Of a DNA stretch of 61,872 nt, positions 23,076-31,915 are shown one piece after another. The DNA is from a virus: positions 1 to 61,872 of IMG/VR virus record IMGVR_UViG_3300032677_000032; one strand, written 5' to 3'. Both the position numbers and the translations under genes were made by a program. Every line of letters begins with the position of its first letter. Position 1 is the first letter of the stretch. A model generated the notes under the pieces. That model had not been told where the DNA came from, did not search any database, and saw nothing but the letters and a program-made list of their open reading frames with translations.

Positions 23076-25205
23076 TTATTTATCCTTGAATAGACCTGGA
23101 TTGTTTCTACGAAATGTTTCTTCTTCAGCGATCTTCTTTAGATTCTGATTTTGTGACATGATATCACGAACAGCAGATTCGACAGCATGATAGCGCGAAG
23201 CAGCAGTGTAAGGTGTTACTACTGATTCGCGGATGGTTTCTTCTTTACTGAAAGACTTATTCATTGCAACTTCGGCATCTTTGGCAAACTTCTTTGCACC
23301 GATTGGAGTTGCTGTTTTATCTTTAGCACGATCTTGTCCTGCACGATCAAACTTGGTTTCTGGAGATTTGTCCATTTCTTCTAGTTCGGTTTCTTCTTTG
23401 GTTGAAATCTTTTTATAACGATCTGCCGCTCTTGCTGATCTACCGCCTTCAGCTTTTTCTTTTTCGTGGCTGTCGTTTGGTGTTCCATCATAAAACTTTT
23501 TAGGAGTATTTTTTAGCAAGTTTGCATTGAACTTTTCGTCCTTAGCGCGTTCACCAGCTTCATTCTTACCAAGACCAGGAACATATTTACGTAATGTTCT
23601 TGATTGGCCCATTTTGCGGACAATATCCATATTGTTTTCGTCAAGATCGGCAAGTTCATTCTCAACTAGACGATCAATATCTGACTCGTCAAAGATACCT
23701 TCTTCAAGTGCATCTGCAAACTGGTCCATCAACTCTTCCTTACGAAGCATCTTGAAGTCCTCAGCGTCTAGCTTATCATTGTGATTCTTGTCAAGCTTCT
23801 TCTGCTTGCCGATTAGCTTCTTTTCTTCTAGTTCGGCTTCTTCTTTGGCGGTAACTTTCTTTTTGAGTTTATTGCCAATCTCACCAATCTTGTTGATGCC
23901 TTTAGCAAGTGCAGTACCAGCAGTACCACCTGCAACAGCGCCACCAGCAGCACCTAGAGTTGCTCCGCCTTTGATGGCCATTGGATCATGATGTACATGC
24001 GGCGCCGCAGCCATACCACCAGCAACTGCACCTAGTGCGCCGCCTGCTAGTGCGCCTTTAATGCCCCATTTTGTAGGATCCAACTTTTCATCAAGTGTAC
24101 GGAACTTGTTTGATGAACTTACACCCCAAAGTGGCGCTTTTGTTTCTTCGGACATTACTTCTTCCCCTAATGCTGATTTGTGTTCTTCATGTGATTTACG
24201 AATCTTGGCTTGAAATGCTTCTTTATCCGCAGGCTTTGGTAGACTATTATAGTGATCTAATGTCTTTGATGCCATAGAGCCTGAAACGTGATGTGTCTTA
24301 CCATTCTCATACTTGATGTCTTGACCACCAGTCTGATTGGTAGAAGCTTGTCTTAGTCTGTTGATGATGTGTTCTGATGGCGCATGTTGCTCTGGCGGTA
24401 GGACACCATTCTTGCGAAGTCTGCGAATGCGATCCATATGCTCTGGATTGTCATGATACAACTTTTCTTTATTGTTAGGATTGACAGTGTAGCCAAGATC
24501 CTTCTTTGGTCGACCACGTGCTTCGTCTAGTTCTACTTCTTCTGCCATTTCTTTATCCATTACTTTTGATTTCTTTAAAACATCCAGAATAAGAGGAGCC
24601 TTCAATGCATTGTGGCGAGGAACAACAAGTCTCTGTGTTGATCTTGGATGAACATATACTTCATGATCGCCAGAACCACCACTTGACTTTGGTGTCCAGC
24701 CTTTCTTCTTGATGTGTGAAACTAGCGCACGACGATCCATATTAGCACCAGCCATTTCGTCTAGTTCAGTTTCTTCTTTCTTGATGTTATTTTTAGAAGA
24801 TTTCACTTTTGTGATATTTTCAATATCAGAGATTGTAAACTTTCCTGGACCATCAGTTCTGGCTGGAAATAAAGACATGAAATCTTTCTTTGGCTTTTCT
24901 TCATCGACCTGCTCAATATCTTCTGAAATGCCAGCATGACGCATAGCAGAATCTTTAAACTCTGCACCAAACGTCTTTACCTTACCGTGCTTGTTCATTG
25001 CATCCCAAGCATTTGGATTTGTCTTGCTCTTTCTCACATATGGTGTGTTGTTTGATTCTTCAACTTCTTCACCGTGAACCTTATAAGATGCAGCAACAGC
25101 CTGTTTCACTCGCTCGGCCTTACTCTTGCCCGCGAACTTTGGATTCTTTGATTTCACAAAGTCATGAATGATTTCAGATGTTGGTGTATCTTTATTGATT
25201 GGCAT
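23076..25205 (-). CDS. Putative packaged polyprotein with HicA-like segment
   Basis: 709 residues, highly charged. Acidic linkers E-E-x-E-L-(D/E)-E recur at residues ~145-150, 223-228, 456-461 and 605-610; each holds an L-x-E site of the kind cut by T4 gp21 protease. Between the first two lies a ~75-residue unit (RRALVSHIKKKGWTPKSSGG then GDHEVYVHP and RLVVPRHNALKAP) that resembles HicA mRNA interferases. Then come an AT-hook-like RGRPKK (230), a glycine-zipper stretch (384-435), an EF-hand-like DKNHNDKLDAED (472-483) and further basic segments. A late promoter lies 27 bases upstream. Proposed: internal head protein matured into several peptides delivered with the DNA. Cleavage and HicA activity are inference. 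Confidence 0.68.
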   Translation of the reverse strand: MPINKDTPTSEIIHDFVKSKNPKFAGKSKAERVKQAVAASYKVHGEEVEESNNTPYVRKSKTNPNAWDAMNKHGKVKTFGAEFKDSAMRHAGISEDIEQVDEEKPKKDFMSLFPARTDGPGKFTISDIENITKVKSSKNNIKKEETELDEMAGANMDRRALVSHIKKKGWTPKSSGGSGDHEVYVHPRSTQRLVVPRHNALKAPLILDVLKKSKVMDKEMAEEVELDEARGRPKKDLGYTVNPNNKEKLYHDNPEHMDRIRRLRKNGVLPPEQHAPSEHIINRLRQASTNQTGGQDIKYENGKTHHVSGSMASKTLDHYNSLPKPADKEAFQAKIRKSHEEHKSALGEEVMSEETKAPLWGVSSSNKFRTLDEKLDPTKWGIKGALAGGALGAVAGGMAAAPHVHHDPMAIKGGATLGAAGGAVAGGTAGTALAKGINKIGEIGNKLKKKVTAKEEAELEEKKLIGKQKKLDKNHNDKLDAEDFKMLRKEELMDQFADALEEGIFDESDIDRLVENELADLDENNMDIVRKMGQSRTLRKYVPGLGKNEAGERAKDEKFNANLLKNTPKKFYDGTPNDSHEKEKAEGGRSARAADRYKKISTKEETELEEMDKSPETKFDRAGQDRAKDKTATPIGAKKFAKDAEVAMNKSFSKEETIRESVVTPYTAASRYHAVESAVRDIMSQNQNLKKIAEEETFRRNNPGLFKDK

Positions 25206-25232
25206 CGGGCGCTCCTACAGGATTCTTTTCTG

Positions 25233-25240
25233 TATTTATA
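25233..25240 (-). promoter_or_regulatory. Late promoter of the polyprotein gene
   Basis: TATAAATA on the minus strand, 27 bases upstream of the ATG at 25205. Confidence 0.75.
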
Positions 25241-25260
25241 AAAACTGATTACATCACTTA

Positions 25261-25268
25261 TATAAGTA
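25261..25268 (+). promoter_or_regulatory. Late promoter (variant) of the HNH endonuclease
   Basis: TATAAGTA, one base off consensus, five bases before the leader hairpin. Confidence 0.65.
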
Positions 25269-25273
25269 TTGAT

Positions 25274-25304
25274 GTCTGTCACGATACTGGAAATATCCAC
25301 AGAC
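25274..25304 (+). ncRNA. Conserved 5' leader hairpin, copy 3
   Basis: Outer stem GTCTGT/ACAGAC, internal loop CAC/C, inner stem GATA/TATC, loop CTGGAAA. The outer stem differs from copies 1, 4 and 5 by paired changes. Confidence 0.75.
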
Positions 25305-25329
25305 TCTAACGCTTATAAGGAGCATCAGC

Positions 25330-25992
25330 ATGAATATTTATCGCAGAATCTGGACTCGTCATTTCGGTCCCATTCCTAAAGATGAGAATGGTAGATCATA
25401 CGAGATTCATCATATAGACGGCAATCGTAAGAACAACGATATTTCCAACTTAGTTTGCATAACGATACAAGAACACTATAACATACATTATTCTCAAAAC
25501 GATTGGGCAGCCTGTTTACGTATCTCACAGAGAATGTCCATTAGTGCAGAAGAAAAGTCTAACTTGGCCAAGCTTGTTCAAACAAAAAGGCTTGAAGATG
25601 GTACACATCCTTTTTTGGATAAAGAAAATCATAAAAGATGGAATAAAGAAAAGATTCAAAATGGAACACACAACTTTTTAGGTGGTGAAGTTCAAAGAAA
25701 ACGTATAGAAGAAGGAACTCACCACTTTCTAGGAAGCGATATAAACAACAAAAGAGTAGAAGAAGGCACACATCCATTTCTAGGTGGTGAAATACAGAGA
25801 CAATCTAATAAAAAAAGAGTAGAAAATGGAACACACCATTTATTGGGTGGTGAAATGAACCGTAAAAGATTCAAAGATGGAACTCATCCGTTTCTGAAGA
25901 AAAAAGAATGTCCTCATTGTTTAAACTATCTCGATCCTGGTAACTTTGCAAAACATCATGGCGATAAGTGTAAAATGAAGATCAGATCGTAG
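25330..25992 (+). CDS. HNH homing endonuclease with repeat tail
   Basis: 220 residues. N-terminal HNH: RSYEIHHIDGNRKNNDISNL, with HH, N and the downstream H of EHYNIHY. Residues ~85-200 are about seven units of ~16 residues with the core K-R-x-E-x-G-T-H-x-F-L-G-G, probably a modular DNA-binding array. A C-terminal CPHCLNYLDPGNFAKHH...C zinc-finger-like unit ends the protein. Uses the same leader as the GIY-YIG genes. Its last 11 bases overlap the Dps-like gene. Confidence 0.88.
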   Translation: MNIYRRIWTRHFGPIPKDENGRSYEIHHIDGNRKNNDISNLVCITIQEHYNIHYSQNDWAACLRISQRMSISAEEKSNLAKLVQTKRLEDGTHPFLDKENHKRWNKEKIQNGTHNFLGGEVQRKRIEEGTHHFLGSDINNKRVEEGTHPFLGGEIQRQSNKKRVENGTHHLLGGEMNRKRFKDGTHPFLKKKECPHCLNYLDPGNFAKHHGDKCKMKIRS

Positions 25993-26422
25993 ATATGGTT
26001 GCCTTTAACATCCAAGATAGTTTATTGTGTTTGTCAACCAAATCTTGAAGGAAGTTGCTGATTCCTATTTCACCAGCAAGTTCAGCCGCATGATATGCAG
26101 TTTCTAGAGATTGTGTAAGTATTAGATTATCTTCGTGCAGTGTTTCAAACATTCTTTGGCTAGAAGGAACAGTAAGTGCATCATCAATATTAGTTAACTC
26201 TATAAACCGAGTAAAGGATGCTGGTGTGTATTCGTTTAGTGTTCTGATCTTTTCACCGATAGAATCAAACTCTTCGAATACTTGAGTGTATATCTTTTCT
26301 AGAAATGTGTGATATTCATAGAAGTTGTTTCCTATTACATTAAAGTGATAGTTGTGTGACTTTAAATAAAACGCAAAAGCATCTGCTAATGCTACTTTCA
26401 AAGAATCTATCAGTGTTGTCAT
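25982..26422 (-). CDS. Dps-like ferritin-fold protein
   Basis: 146 residues. KSHNYHFNVIGNNFYEYHTF, then the helix QVFEEFDSIGEKIR, matches the Dps helix A/B pattern with ferroxidase-type His, His, Asp and Glu. VDKHNKLSWMLKA near the end is the Dps end motif. Dps proteins bind iron and DNA and protect against oxidants. It is co-oriented with capsid genes, so it may be packaged, but it has no capsid targeting peptide. Confidence 0.82.
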   Translation of the reverse strand: MTTLIDSLKVALADAFAFYLKSHNYHFNVIGNNFYEYHTFLEKIYTQVFEEFDSIGEKIRTLNEYTPASFTRFIELTNIDDALTVPSSQRMFETLHEDNLILTQSLETAYHAAELAGEIGISNFLQDLVDKHNKLSWMLKATISTI

Positions 26423-26805
26423 TGTTGTTCCTTTACATATCTGCCGTCGGGTGTTTTGGTTACTTTACCATCTTTGATAGAAACCCAACCGATAATCGAG
26501 TAGCCTCTTTCTTTCCAGTCGGGTGCTTGCGAAAGTAGGGTCTTATTATATATGACGACAAACTGTTTAACGTGTGCTTGTTGGTAGTCTCTATAAGAGA
26601 GAACATATGCACGATCATCTGGATTGGTTTGCTCTGAAGCCATCTTCGAAGCCGCATTGAATGCGCCGTTTCTGTCATTGTACATAAGAGAAGGATTCTT
26701 TAACACATCCTGTTTAGGTTGTGGTTGCCCTTGCTGGCCTTGTGGACCAGCAGGAATAGAAGCAACTTCACTTTCCTCGATGATGTATCCTAGATATGTT
26801 TTCAT
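26419..26805 (-). CDS. Packaged protein with T4 IPIII-like N-terminus
   Basis: 128 residues. The N-terminus MKTYLGYIIEE is the closest match in the window to the capsid targeting peptide of T4 internal protein III (MKTYQEFIAE), with I-I-E as the likely cut site. A Gln/Pro/Gly linker follows, then a compact domain (AYVLSYRDYQQAHVKQFVVI). A late promoter lies 18 bases upstream. Function of the mature domain unknown. Confidence 0.72.
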   Translation of the reverse strand: MKTYLGYIIEESEVASIPAGPQGQQGQPQPKQDVLKNPSLMYNDRNGAFNAASKMASEQTNPDDRAYVLSYRDYQQAHVKQFVVIYNKTLLSQAPDWKERGYSIIGWVSIKDGKVTKTPDGRYVKEQQ

Positions 26806-26823
26806 TACATTTCCTGTTTCTAT

Positions 26824-26831
26824 TATTTATA
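26824..26831 (-). promoter_or_regulatory. Late promoter
   Basis: TATAAATA, 18 bases before the ATG at 26805. Confidence 0.75.
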
Positions 26832-26838
26832 CTTCTAG

Positions 26839-26928
26839 TTAGGCATACTGAATACGTATAGCAGGAACATATACCGTATTTGAAATACCTGGAAGTGTAT
26901 TGGTAACTAAAGAAGTTTTTGCTCTTTC
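26839..26928 (-). pseudogene. Possible remnant of a structural gene
   Basis: An open stretch without start codon that reads SLVTNTLPGISNTVYVPAIR and ends IQYA-stop. Protein-like composition, similar in style to the C-termini of small virion proteins. It lies between two capsid genes and may be the end of a deleted gene. Confidence 0.35.
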
Positions 26929-26938
26929 TCATTCATTA

Positions 26939-28006
26939 TTAATGCCCTGAACTTCCACTTTTACCAGGTGGTAATGATTTAATAGAACCGTCTGCCATAC
27001 GAATAGGAACTTTTGATGAAAACACTTTCTTGCGTTTCCCTGTGGTTCCAAGTGATACTTCGATTTCCTCTTTGACTGCCTTTTTCTTGGCTTTGCGCTT
27101 CTCATTGCTGATGGCTGAGTCAATCGTCAATGGCTGTCCGATAGTACCAGTATTTATTTCGTCTTGATTTGGGCTTGCATCAGTTGCACCAGAGATGCCA
27201 TCGAAACCCATTTCAGAAAAAAGCGATTCTTTCATCGCCTTGAATGTCTTGGCTTTCTTGTATCCTTTAGAGTTTGCATTCTTTGCTAGTGTATAGTTCT
27301 GACCACCACTAGCAGAAGCACCTGGGTCACCAGCATTCTCTGCTCCCCAACCACCTGAAGTGCCTTCACCGCCAATGCCTTCTTCATCGACATAAGCTTT
27401 TACCAACTTCATGGCTTTGCGGCGCTTCAGTTGCTTTGTGTTATCTTTTGATTCCAAGTCTTTGTCTAGACCAATAGGCTTATCATCTGCACCAGCACGA
27501 TCAAAAGGAATGTTATAGCGGGCACTTTCGTATGGATTTGTAGTCACGCCTGTTGTATCTCCTTGACTTTGACTGTTACCGCCAAAAGTAGCATTCAGCC
27601 CCATGATCTGTTTATCTTTGTAGTTTGGTGCTTTCTTGTACTTCTTTGGCTTCGCTTCTTCGAATGCAAATCTATCTTTAGATCCTGCATTCTGTGGATT
27701 ATGTGGTTTTGCAGGATTAGTTCTAGAACGAGCGGCATTGACAAAGTTCTGTTTATGAATCTTTAAAGCATGTTGTTGATCTTTAAGATGTTTTTCCACA
27801 GCATCAGCTTTAGTTGGTTGTGCGCCGTATGGACGATCTGCTCGAATATCTGTACCTGTTATTTTCTTTTTAATAGAACGCTCTTGTTTAGTTGCTGCCA
27901 TCGCAGGTTCAGAAACGCGAGGTTTGCTTTGAAAGCCAGGATTATTACCAACAGAACCAGTCTTCAGAACATGAGGTAGCTTAGGCTTGAATGCTCTTGG
28001 ATCCAT
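26939..28006 (-). CDS. Basic virion-associated protein
   Basis: 355 residues, rich in Lys, Gly, Ser and Asn, without clear globular core. Starts MDPRAFKPKLPHVLKTG. Blocks include KKYKKAPNYKDKQIMGLN, a Gly/Ser/Ala stretch near 230 and a C-terminal KKAVKEEIEVSLGTTGKRKK. Lies in the packaged-protein block, with an adjacent start/stop to the cytidylyltransferase-fold gene. Probably an internal head or DNA-condensing protein. Confidence 0.65.
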   Translation of the reverse strand: MDPRAFKPKLPHVLKTGSVGNNPGFQSKPRVSEPAMAATKQERSIKKKITGTDIRADRPYGAQPTKADAVEKHLKDQQHALKIHKQNFVNAARSRTNPAKPHNPQNAGSKDRFAFEEAKPKKYKKAPNYKDKQIMGLNATFGGNSQSQGDTTGVTTNPYESARYNIPFDRAGADDKPIGLDKDLESKDNTKQLKRRKAMKLVKAYVDEEGIGGEGTSGGWGAENAGDPGASASGGQNYTLAKNANSKGYKKAKTFKAMKESLFSEMGFDGISGATDASPNQDEINTGTIGQPLTIDSAISNEKRKAKKKAVKEEIEVSLGTTGKRKKVFSSKVPIRMADGSIKSLPPGKSGSSGH

Positions 28007-28008
28007 GA

Positions 28009-28827
28009 TTAATACTTTCTTCTATGTACCAAGCATCCTGTTCTACCACAGATATCACAGTCTTCCATGCTTTCTTTGAGACCCTTCTTGCCTTTACCCG
28101 CAGCCATACCTTCGCGAACGTCATTATACATTTTCGTTCTTTGTTCTGGCTTCATTGCAGATGGCGCACCAGCTTCAAACTCTTTCTGGCGACCAGCACC
28201 AGCGTGGGCGCGCATGACCGATGCAGAGATACCTGCAACGCCTTCAGCGTCTGGATCGCGATCACCAGACGAATGGATAGAGACTTTCTTGAAGTTGTAG
28301 TACCCATGTGGACCATGAATACCGTTGTACTGATCTATTAAACTCTGATATGCAGGAATACGATCAGAACCAGCAACTAGATGTAGATCAGTAACACCAT
28401 TCTCGTGTATTTTTGATAAGTGGTGCATTAGTGTAGGATGCTCTTTATCTGTTACAGAAGTATTCACATCAGGGAAAGCAGCCTTAGCATGTTCTTCCTT
28501 TTGTGCTGGTGTCAATGGGTTCTTCTTTGGATCTTGTGATCGTGTAAGAACCATCGATGATGTGCCACCATTCTTCTTTGCTGTTTTCTTGACAACATCA
28601 TATGCTGCTTCATGCCCAGCATGTGGTGGATTTGCACGACCCCAGAACAGTGTGTGATGCTTGCGAAACATATCAGGATCAGCAGCTTCGGTACGAAGTT
28701 GAACGTCTGGATTGATTAGAATCTGATTTGGCTGAGAACCAGTCATAGTTGCACCAGCTTGAATAGCAGACTGTGTGCCCTTGGCAGCTTCGATTCTCTT
28801 TGTAATCTTATCGTAAAAATCGCCCAT
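28009..28827 (-). CDS. Nucleotidyltransferase of the HxGH (NMNAT-like) family
   Basis: 272 residues. FWGRANPPHAGHEAAYDVV at residue ~60 has the H-A-G-H motif, and HLVAGSDRIP and GISASVMRAH (the I-S-x-S-x-x-R motif) complete the NMN adenylyltransferase-type active site. The first ~50 residues look like a leader ending near TEA, and the C-terminus has CDICGRTGCLVH, a possible zinc knuckle. Could act in NAD synthesis or nucleotide transfer. Sits among packaged-type proteins. Confidence 0.8.
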   Translation of the reverse strand: MGDFYDKITKRIEAAKGTQSAIQAGATMTGSQPNQILINPDVQLRTEAADPDMFRKHHTLFWGRANPPHAGHEAAYDVVKKTAKKNGGTSSMVLTRSQDPKKNPLTPAQKEEHAKAAFPDVNTSVTDKEHPTLMHHLSKIHENGVTDLHLVAGSDRIPAYQSLIDQYNGIHGPHGYYNFKKVSIHSSGDRDPDAEGVAGISASVMRAHAGAGRQKEFEAGAPSAMKPEQRTKMYNDVREGMAAGKGKKGLKESMEDCDICGRTGCLVHRRKY

Positions 28828-28828
28828 G

Positions 28829-29992
28829 TTATGATACCATCTTTGCTAGTTTAGGGGAAGCCTTGAGGATGGCACTTCTTGCACGATTCGCTTGACTGAA
28901 GCCACCTTCACCACGATCAACGATCTTTAGCCCGTTTGAAACGAAACCTTCTGGTCCAGTTTCTTTGCCTTCAATCGCGTGCCCATATCCGCCATGTGCA
29001 GACTTGGCCAATGCTCTTGCTAGAATGTTGGTAGCATTTTGAACGTGCCCATGAATCTTTAGCGACTTACCAAAAGACTTTGCATTCTCTTCAACGTGTT
29101 TCATTGCAGCATCGCGTTCGGCTGTCTTAGCTTCTTTGGTCTTTTGCATCTTAACAGCATCGATTTTCTTTTGATGAGAACGACCAAGATGCTCTTTATA
29201 TCCTTCAACCGTAGGCTCTTCACCAGACGATACTGTTGAGTTGATATAAGTGCGAAGTGGAATCTCGTGACCAGCTAAATGATCATAGGTGTGGTTCTTC
29301 ATTAGCTTTTCAGCGCGGTCTAGATGTGTCAATGCTTGACGCTTTGCAACAGGATCAATGCCATGTTGTTCATCGTGTGATACTAGATGACTCACCATGT
29401 GAACGTCTGGATGCTCTTTAAACTCAGAAAGGTCCGTAACAGGATGTGCTTCCCTGTTCGGACCTGTAAGTTCGCTGTGAATAACTGTAGAGACTTTAGA
29501 GTTGCGAAGCTTTTGCCCCTCTTTCGTGTCTGTTGGTACAGAATATTCGATTGTGTTTGGTTGATGTGAGATACGACCATTTGAGATTGTTCTCATTGAT
29601 GGATCGCTCATATAACCACCCTGCCACTCGCCTGGACGATCAGGTAGGACTTTTGGTAGATGCTCTAGTAGTAGCTTCAGAGGATGAGCAAGATATGGCT
29701 TGTGCCCATGCTGTGTATCGACATCTTCGCTGGTGAAGTTGTAATGCGAACCTTTGCCCTTGTATTTCACACCAACGCGACCGTCAGGCGTCTTTACTAC
29801 TTGATACGACATCTTATCGTCAAGCTTGCGTGAGATTGGAGCAGTTCCTGTTGCTGCACCACGTAGCGTGTCTACCGCATGTTTTGCTGCTTCTGGTCCA
29901 TCGAAAGTTCTGTCTGAAGGATGCTCAATATGCAAAATCCCACCAGCATGTTCGACATCTTCTGATAAGAATGATAGGAAGTTAATCATCAT
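28829..29992 (-). CDS. Packaged DUF6267-like protein, possibly ligase-related
   Basis: 387 residues. The N-terminus (M)MINFLSFLSE fits the capsid targeting consensus (L-S-E). RKLDDKMSYQVVKTPDGRVG and a following KYKGKGSHYN recall the K-x-D-G nucleotidyl-transfer motif region of DUF6267/ligase-like phage proteins, but the Gly is absent (KLDD), so activity is doubtful. The C-terminal part is helical with ARALAKSAHGGYGHAIEG. A late promoter lies 27 bases upstream. Confidence 0.65.
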   Translation of the reverse strand: MMINFLSFLSEDVEHAGGILHIEHPSDRTFDGPEAAKHAVDTLRGAATGTAPISRKLDDKMSYQVVKTPDGRVGVKYKGKGSHYNFTSEDVDTQHGHKPYLAHPLKLLLEHLPKVLPDRPGEWQGGYMSDPSMRTISNGRISHQPNTIEYSVPTDTKEGQKLRNSKVSTVIHSELTGPNREAHPVTDLSEFKEHPDVHMVSHLVSHDEQHGIDPVAKRQALTHLDRAEKLMKNHTYDHLAGHEIPLRTYINSTVSSGEEPTVEGYKEHLGRSHQKKIDAVKMQKTKEAKTAERDAAMKHVEENAKSFGKSLKIHGHVQNATNILARALAKSAHGGYGHAIEGKETGPEGFVSNGLKIVDRGEGGFSQANRARSAILKASPKLAKMVS

Positions 29993-30019
29993 TGCGCCTT
30001 GATTGTTAGTTTGTTGTTG

Positions 30020-30027
30020 TATTTATA
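30020..30027 (-). promoter_or_regulatory. Late promoter
   Basis: TATAAATA, 27 bases before the ATG at 29992. Confidence 0.75.
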
Positions 30028-31347
30028 TTATCTAGGCAACTGGATTTCGTAGTTGATCATACCCTGTTTCGCTTCTATATCATCAATAGCAGCTTTAGAC
30101 CCGATCACCTTGATGATCGAGTTGCCACTATTCACAAACTTGTAATATACTTTACCAGACTTCCATGCATTGATGTCTAGATTTGCCTGCCAGAAGTTCT
30201 TTCCTGCAAGAATATCAAGCATTGCTTGTACCGAAGCACTATCTCGATTCAACTGATCTGCTATTGTACGACAGAAAAACGCTGTAACAGACATCGGCAG
30301 CTTGTCAACGATTTTCTTGTCAACGCCTGGATATTTTCGTATTGCTTCTAAAACAGCAGAAGCATCTTTACTCAACCCATCTACGCTTTTCTTTGTTTTT
30401 AGTTCTGTGAATATCCCATACGTATTTGAGATGTTCAGTTTAAGAACTTTGGTTATGCCATAGTGATAGAGTATTTCTTTAGCACCACGTCTTTGCTCTA
30501 GCATTTGTGATGTGACACCAACACTTCTAGCAGACTCACACATTCCTTTAAGAACACTATTTGGTAGTTTGCTAGAGTATTTTATTGCCTTTGGAAGAAG
30601 GTTAGCAAAGAGTGATGCTTTAGCACCAACACCATACTTGCTTGATATGGGAACAATCTTTCCATCTTGCATCAAAAGAAAACTATCAACACCAGCAAAA
30701 GTGGGATCAACAGGAATACAAAACTCTACAGGAGATCCTTCGTAGATTTTTCTATTAAAACCAGATTCATTTTTGCTAAGTGCCAGAAGTCCTACAATAA
30801 GTTCACCAGCATATTTGCCTAACTGATCGACTTCATTCTGTGCAACTTCACTTGTCCATTTGATTTCTGTGTATTTTTTACTCTTTGCATAGTTTTCAAA
30901 TACGTCTTCAATACCCTCTGACACATTCTTGTTGTCTTTGAGGCCTTTGACTATAGAGGCAATCAATGTATCTGCACTAGTAAAGCTTTTCACTTTTATC
31001 TTTTGGCCAGAGAAGTCTATCTCTTTTGATTGTCCAAGCGATATTAGTGTTTCGGCTCTTACGCTTAACGTTTCTGTTCCAGTGCCTTTTCCACCAGGCT
31101 TTGCTACATAAGATTGATTAACAAATCCCATCTTACTCAAAGCTGATTTTTTATATTCAATCAAATAACGTTGATTGTACTCTTTAGATGCTGGAACATG
31201 TATCTGGTGACCATCTTCTAGAAAGTCAATGGTGTTACCAGACTTATCGTATACAACAATCCTTTCGCCAGATTTTGCTTTAATCTTTGTATCAACAGCA
31301 CCTGATGAAAAGTATTTTTGCCATTTTTCTTGATGATTTGATGACAT
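30028..31347 (-). CDS. Large conserved phage protein with nuclease-like motif
   Basis: 439 residues. The N-terminal third is beta-rich (SGERIVVYDKSGNTIDFLED). In the centre, GVDSFLLMQDGKIVPISSKY gives D...S-S-K spacing like a degenerate PD-(D/E)XK core, followed by GVGAKASLFANLLPKAI. The C-terminal part has LKLNISNTYGIFTELKTKK. Large proteins of this kind occur in marine T4-like phages without known role. The nuclease reading is tentative. Confidence 0.6.
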   Translation of the reverse strand: MSSNHQEKWQKYFSSGAVDTKIKAKSGERIVVYDKSGNTIDFLEDGHQIHVPASKEYNQRYLIEYKKSALSKMGFVNQSYVAKPGGKGTGTETLSVRAETLISLGQSKEIDFSGQKIKVKSFTSADTLIASIVKGLKDNKNVSEGIEDVFENYAKSKKYTEIKWTSEVAQNEVDQLGKYAGELIVGLLALSKNESGFNRKIYEGSPVEFCIPVDPTFAGVDSFLLMQDGKIVPISSKYGVGAKASLFANLLPKAIKYSSKLPNSVLKGMCESARSVGVTSQMLEQRRGAKEILYHYGITKVLKLNISNTYGIFTELKTKKSVDGLSKDASAVLEAIRKYPGVDKKIVDKLPMSVTAFFCRTIADQLNRDSASVQAMLDILAGKNFWQANLDINAWKSGKVYYKFVNSGNSIIKVIGSKAAIDDIEAKQGMINYEIQLPR

Positions 31348-31378
31348 TGATGGATCCTAGACATAAGTTTCTGTCTAC

Positions 31379-31915
31379 TTATGACATCCAATCTGGTGCA
31401 TCACGCTTAGTCCACTTGTGAAGATTTGCCTTACCAATCTTGTAGTATTCGCGATAGTTCAATACAGGATCATCTGACACTTTGTATTCGTCTGGCATAC
31501 AGCAAGGCATTGGAGTCCAGTCCCATTCTTTCAACTTGTAAGGCGGAGACTGCAACTGATAACCAAGCTTTTCGATTGTCGAATGCTTCTTGCCGTAACG
31601 ATAAGTGTACTCATCACCAAGAGCAAACATGTGATCAACAAGCCAGTTGTAGTTTTCAACCGAAGTTCTAGCCCACACAGCAGAAGGGTGATTGATATGA
31701 CTAGCAGAATACAAAACATCTTGACGACCATCATTCAATCGCCAACGCTTTGCTTTACGACCAGTTTTAGATTCACCAACATACTCATCACCGTCAAGAA
31801 TGCGATGTGCAGTAGACAACAGTTGTGCCGTCTCAACGATCATCTTGACCACATGACGATCAACCATCCATTCCGCGCATTGCTGTGCAGACTCATCGAT
31901 ATAAAAGATATTCAC
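31379..31915 (-). CDS. Conserved phage protein, ~178 residues
   Basis: GTG start directly after the stop of the upstream membrane-protein gene (TAAGTG), AGGTC upstream. The N-terminus MNIFYIDESAQQCAEWMVDR then HVVKMIVETAQLLSTAHR and INHPSAVWARTSVENYNWL match a phage protein family that is frequent in large phages and has no known function. Confidence 0.75.
   Translation of the reverse strand: MNIFYIDESAQQCAEWMVDRHVVKMIVETAQLLSTAHRILDGDEYVGESKTGRKAKRWRLNDGRQDVLYSASHINHPSAVWARTSVENYNWLVDHMFALGDEYTYRYGKKHSTIEKLGYQLQSPPYKLKEWDWTPMPCCMPDEYKVSDDPVLNYREYYKIGKANLHKWTKRDAPDWMS

Noticed and set aside
25570-25900. Regular DNA repeats that could suggest a CRISPR array
   Set aside because: They are in frame and encode protein repeats in the HNH gene; no spacers of constant length between identical repeats.
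26929-27123. 64-residue minus-strand frame
   Set aside because: Lies inside the 26939-28006 gene in another frame without RBS.
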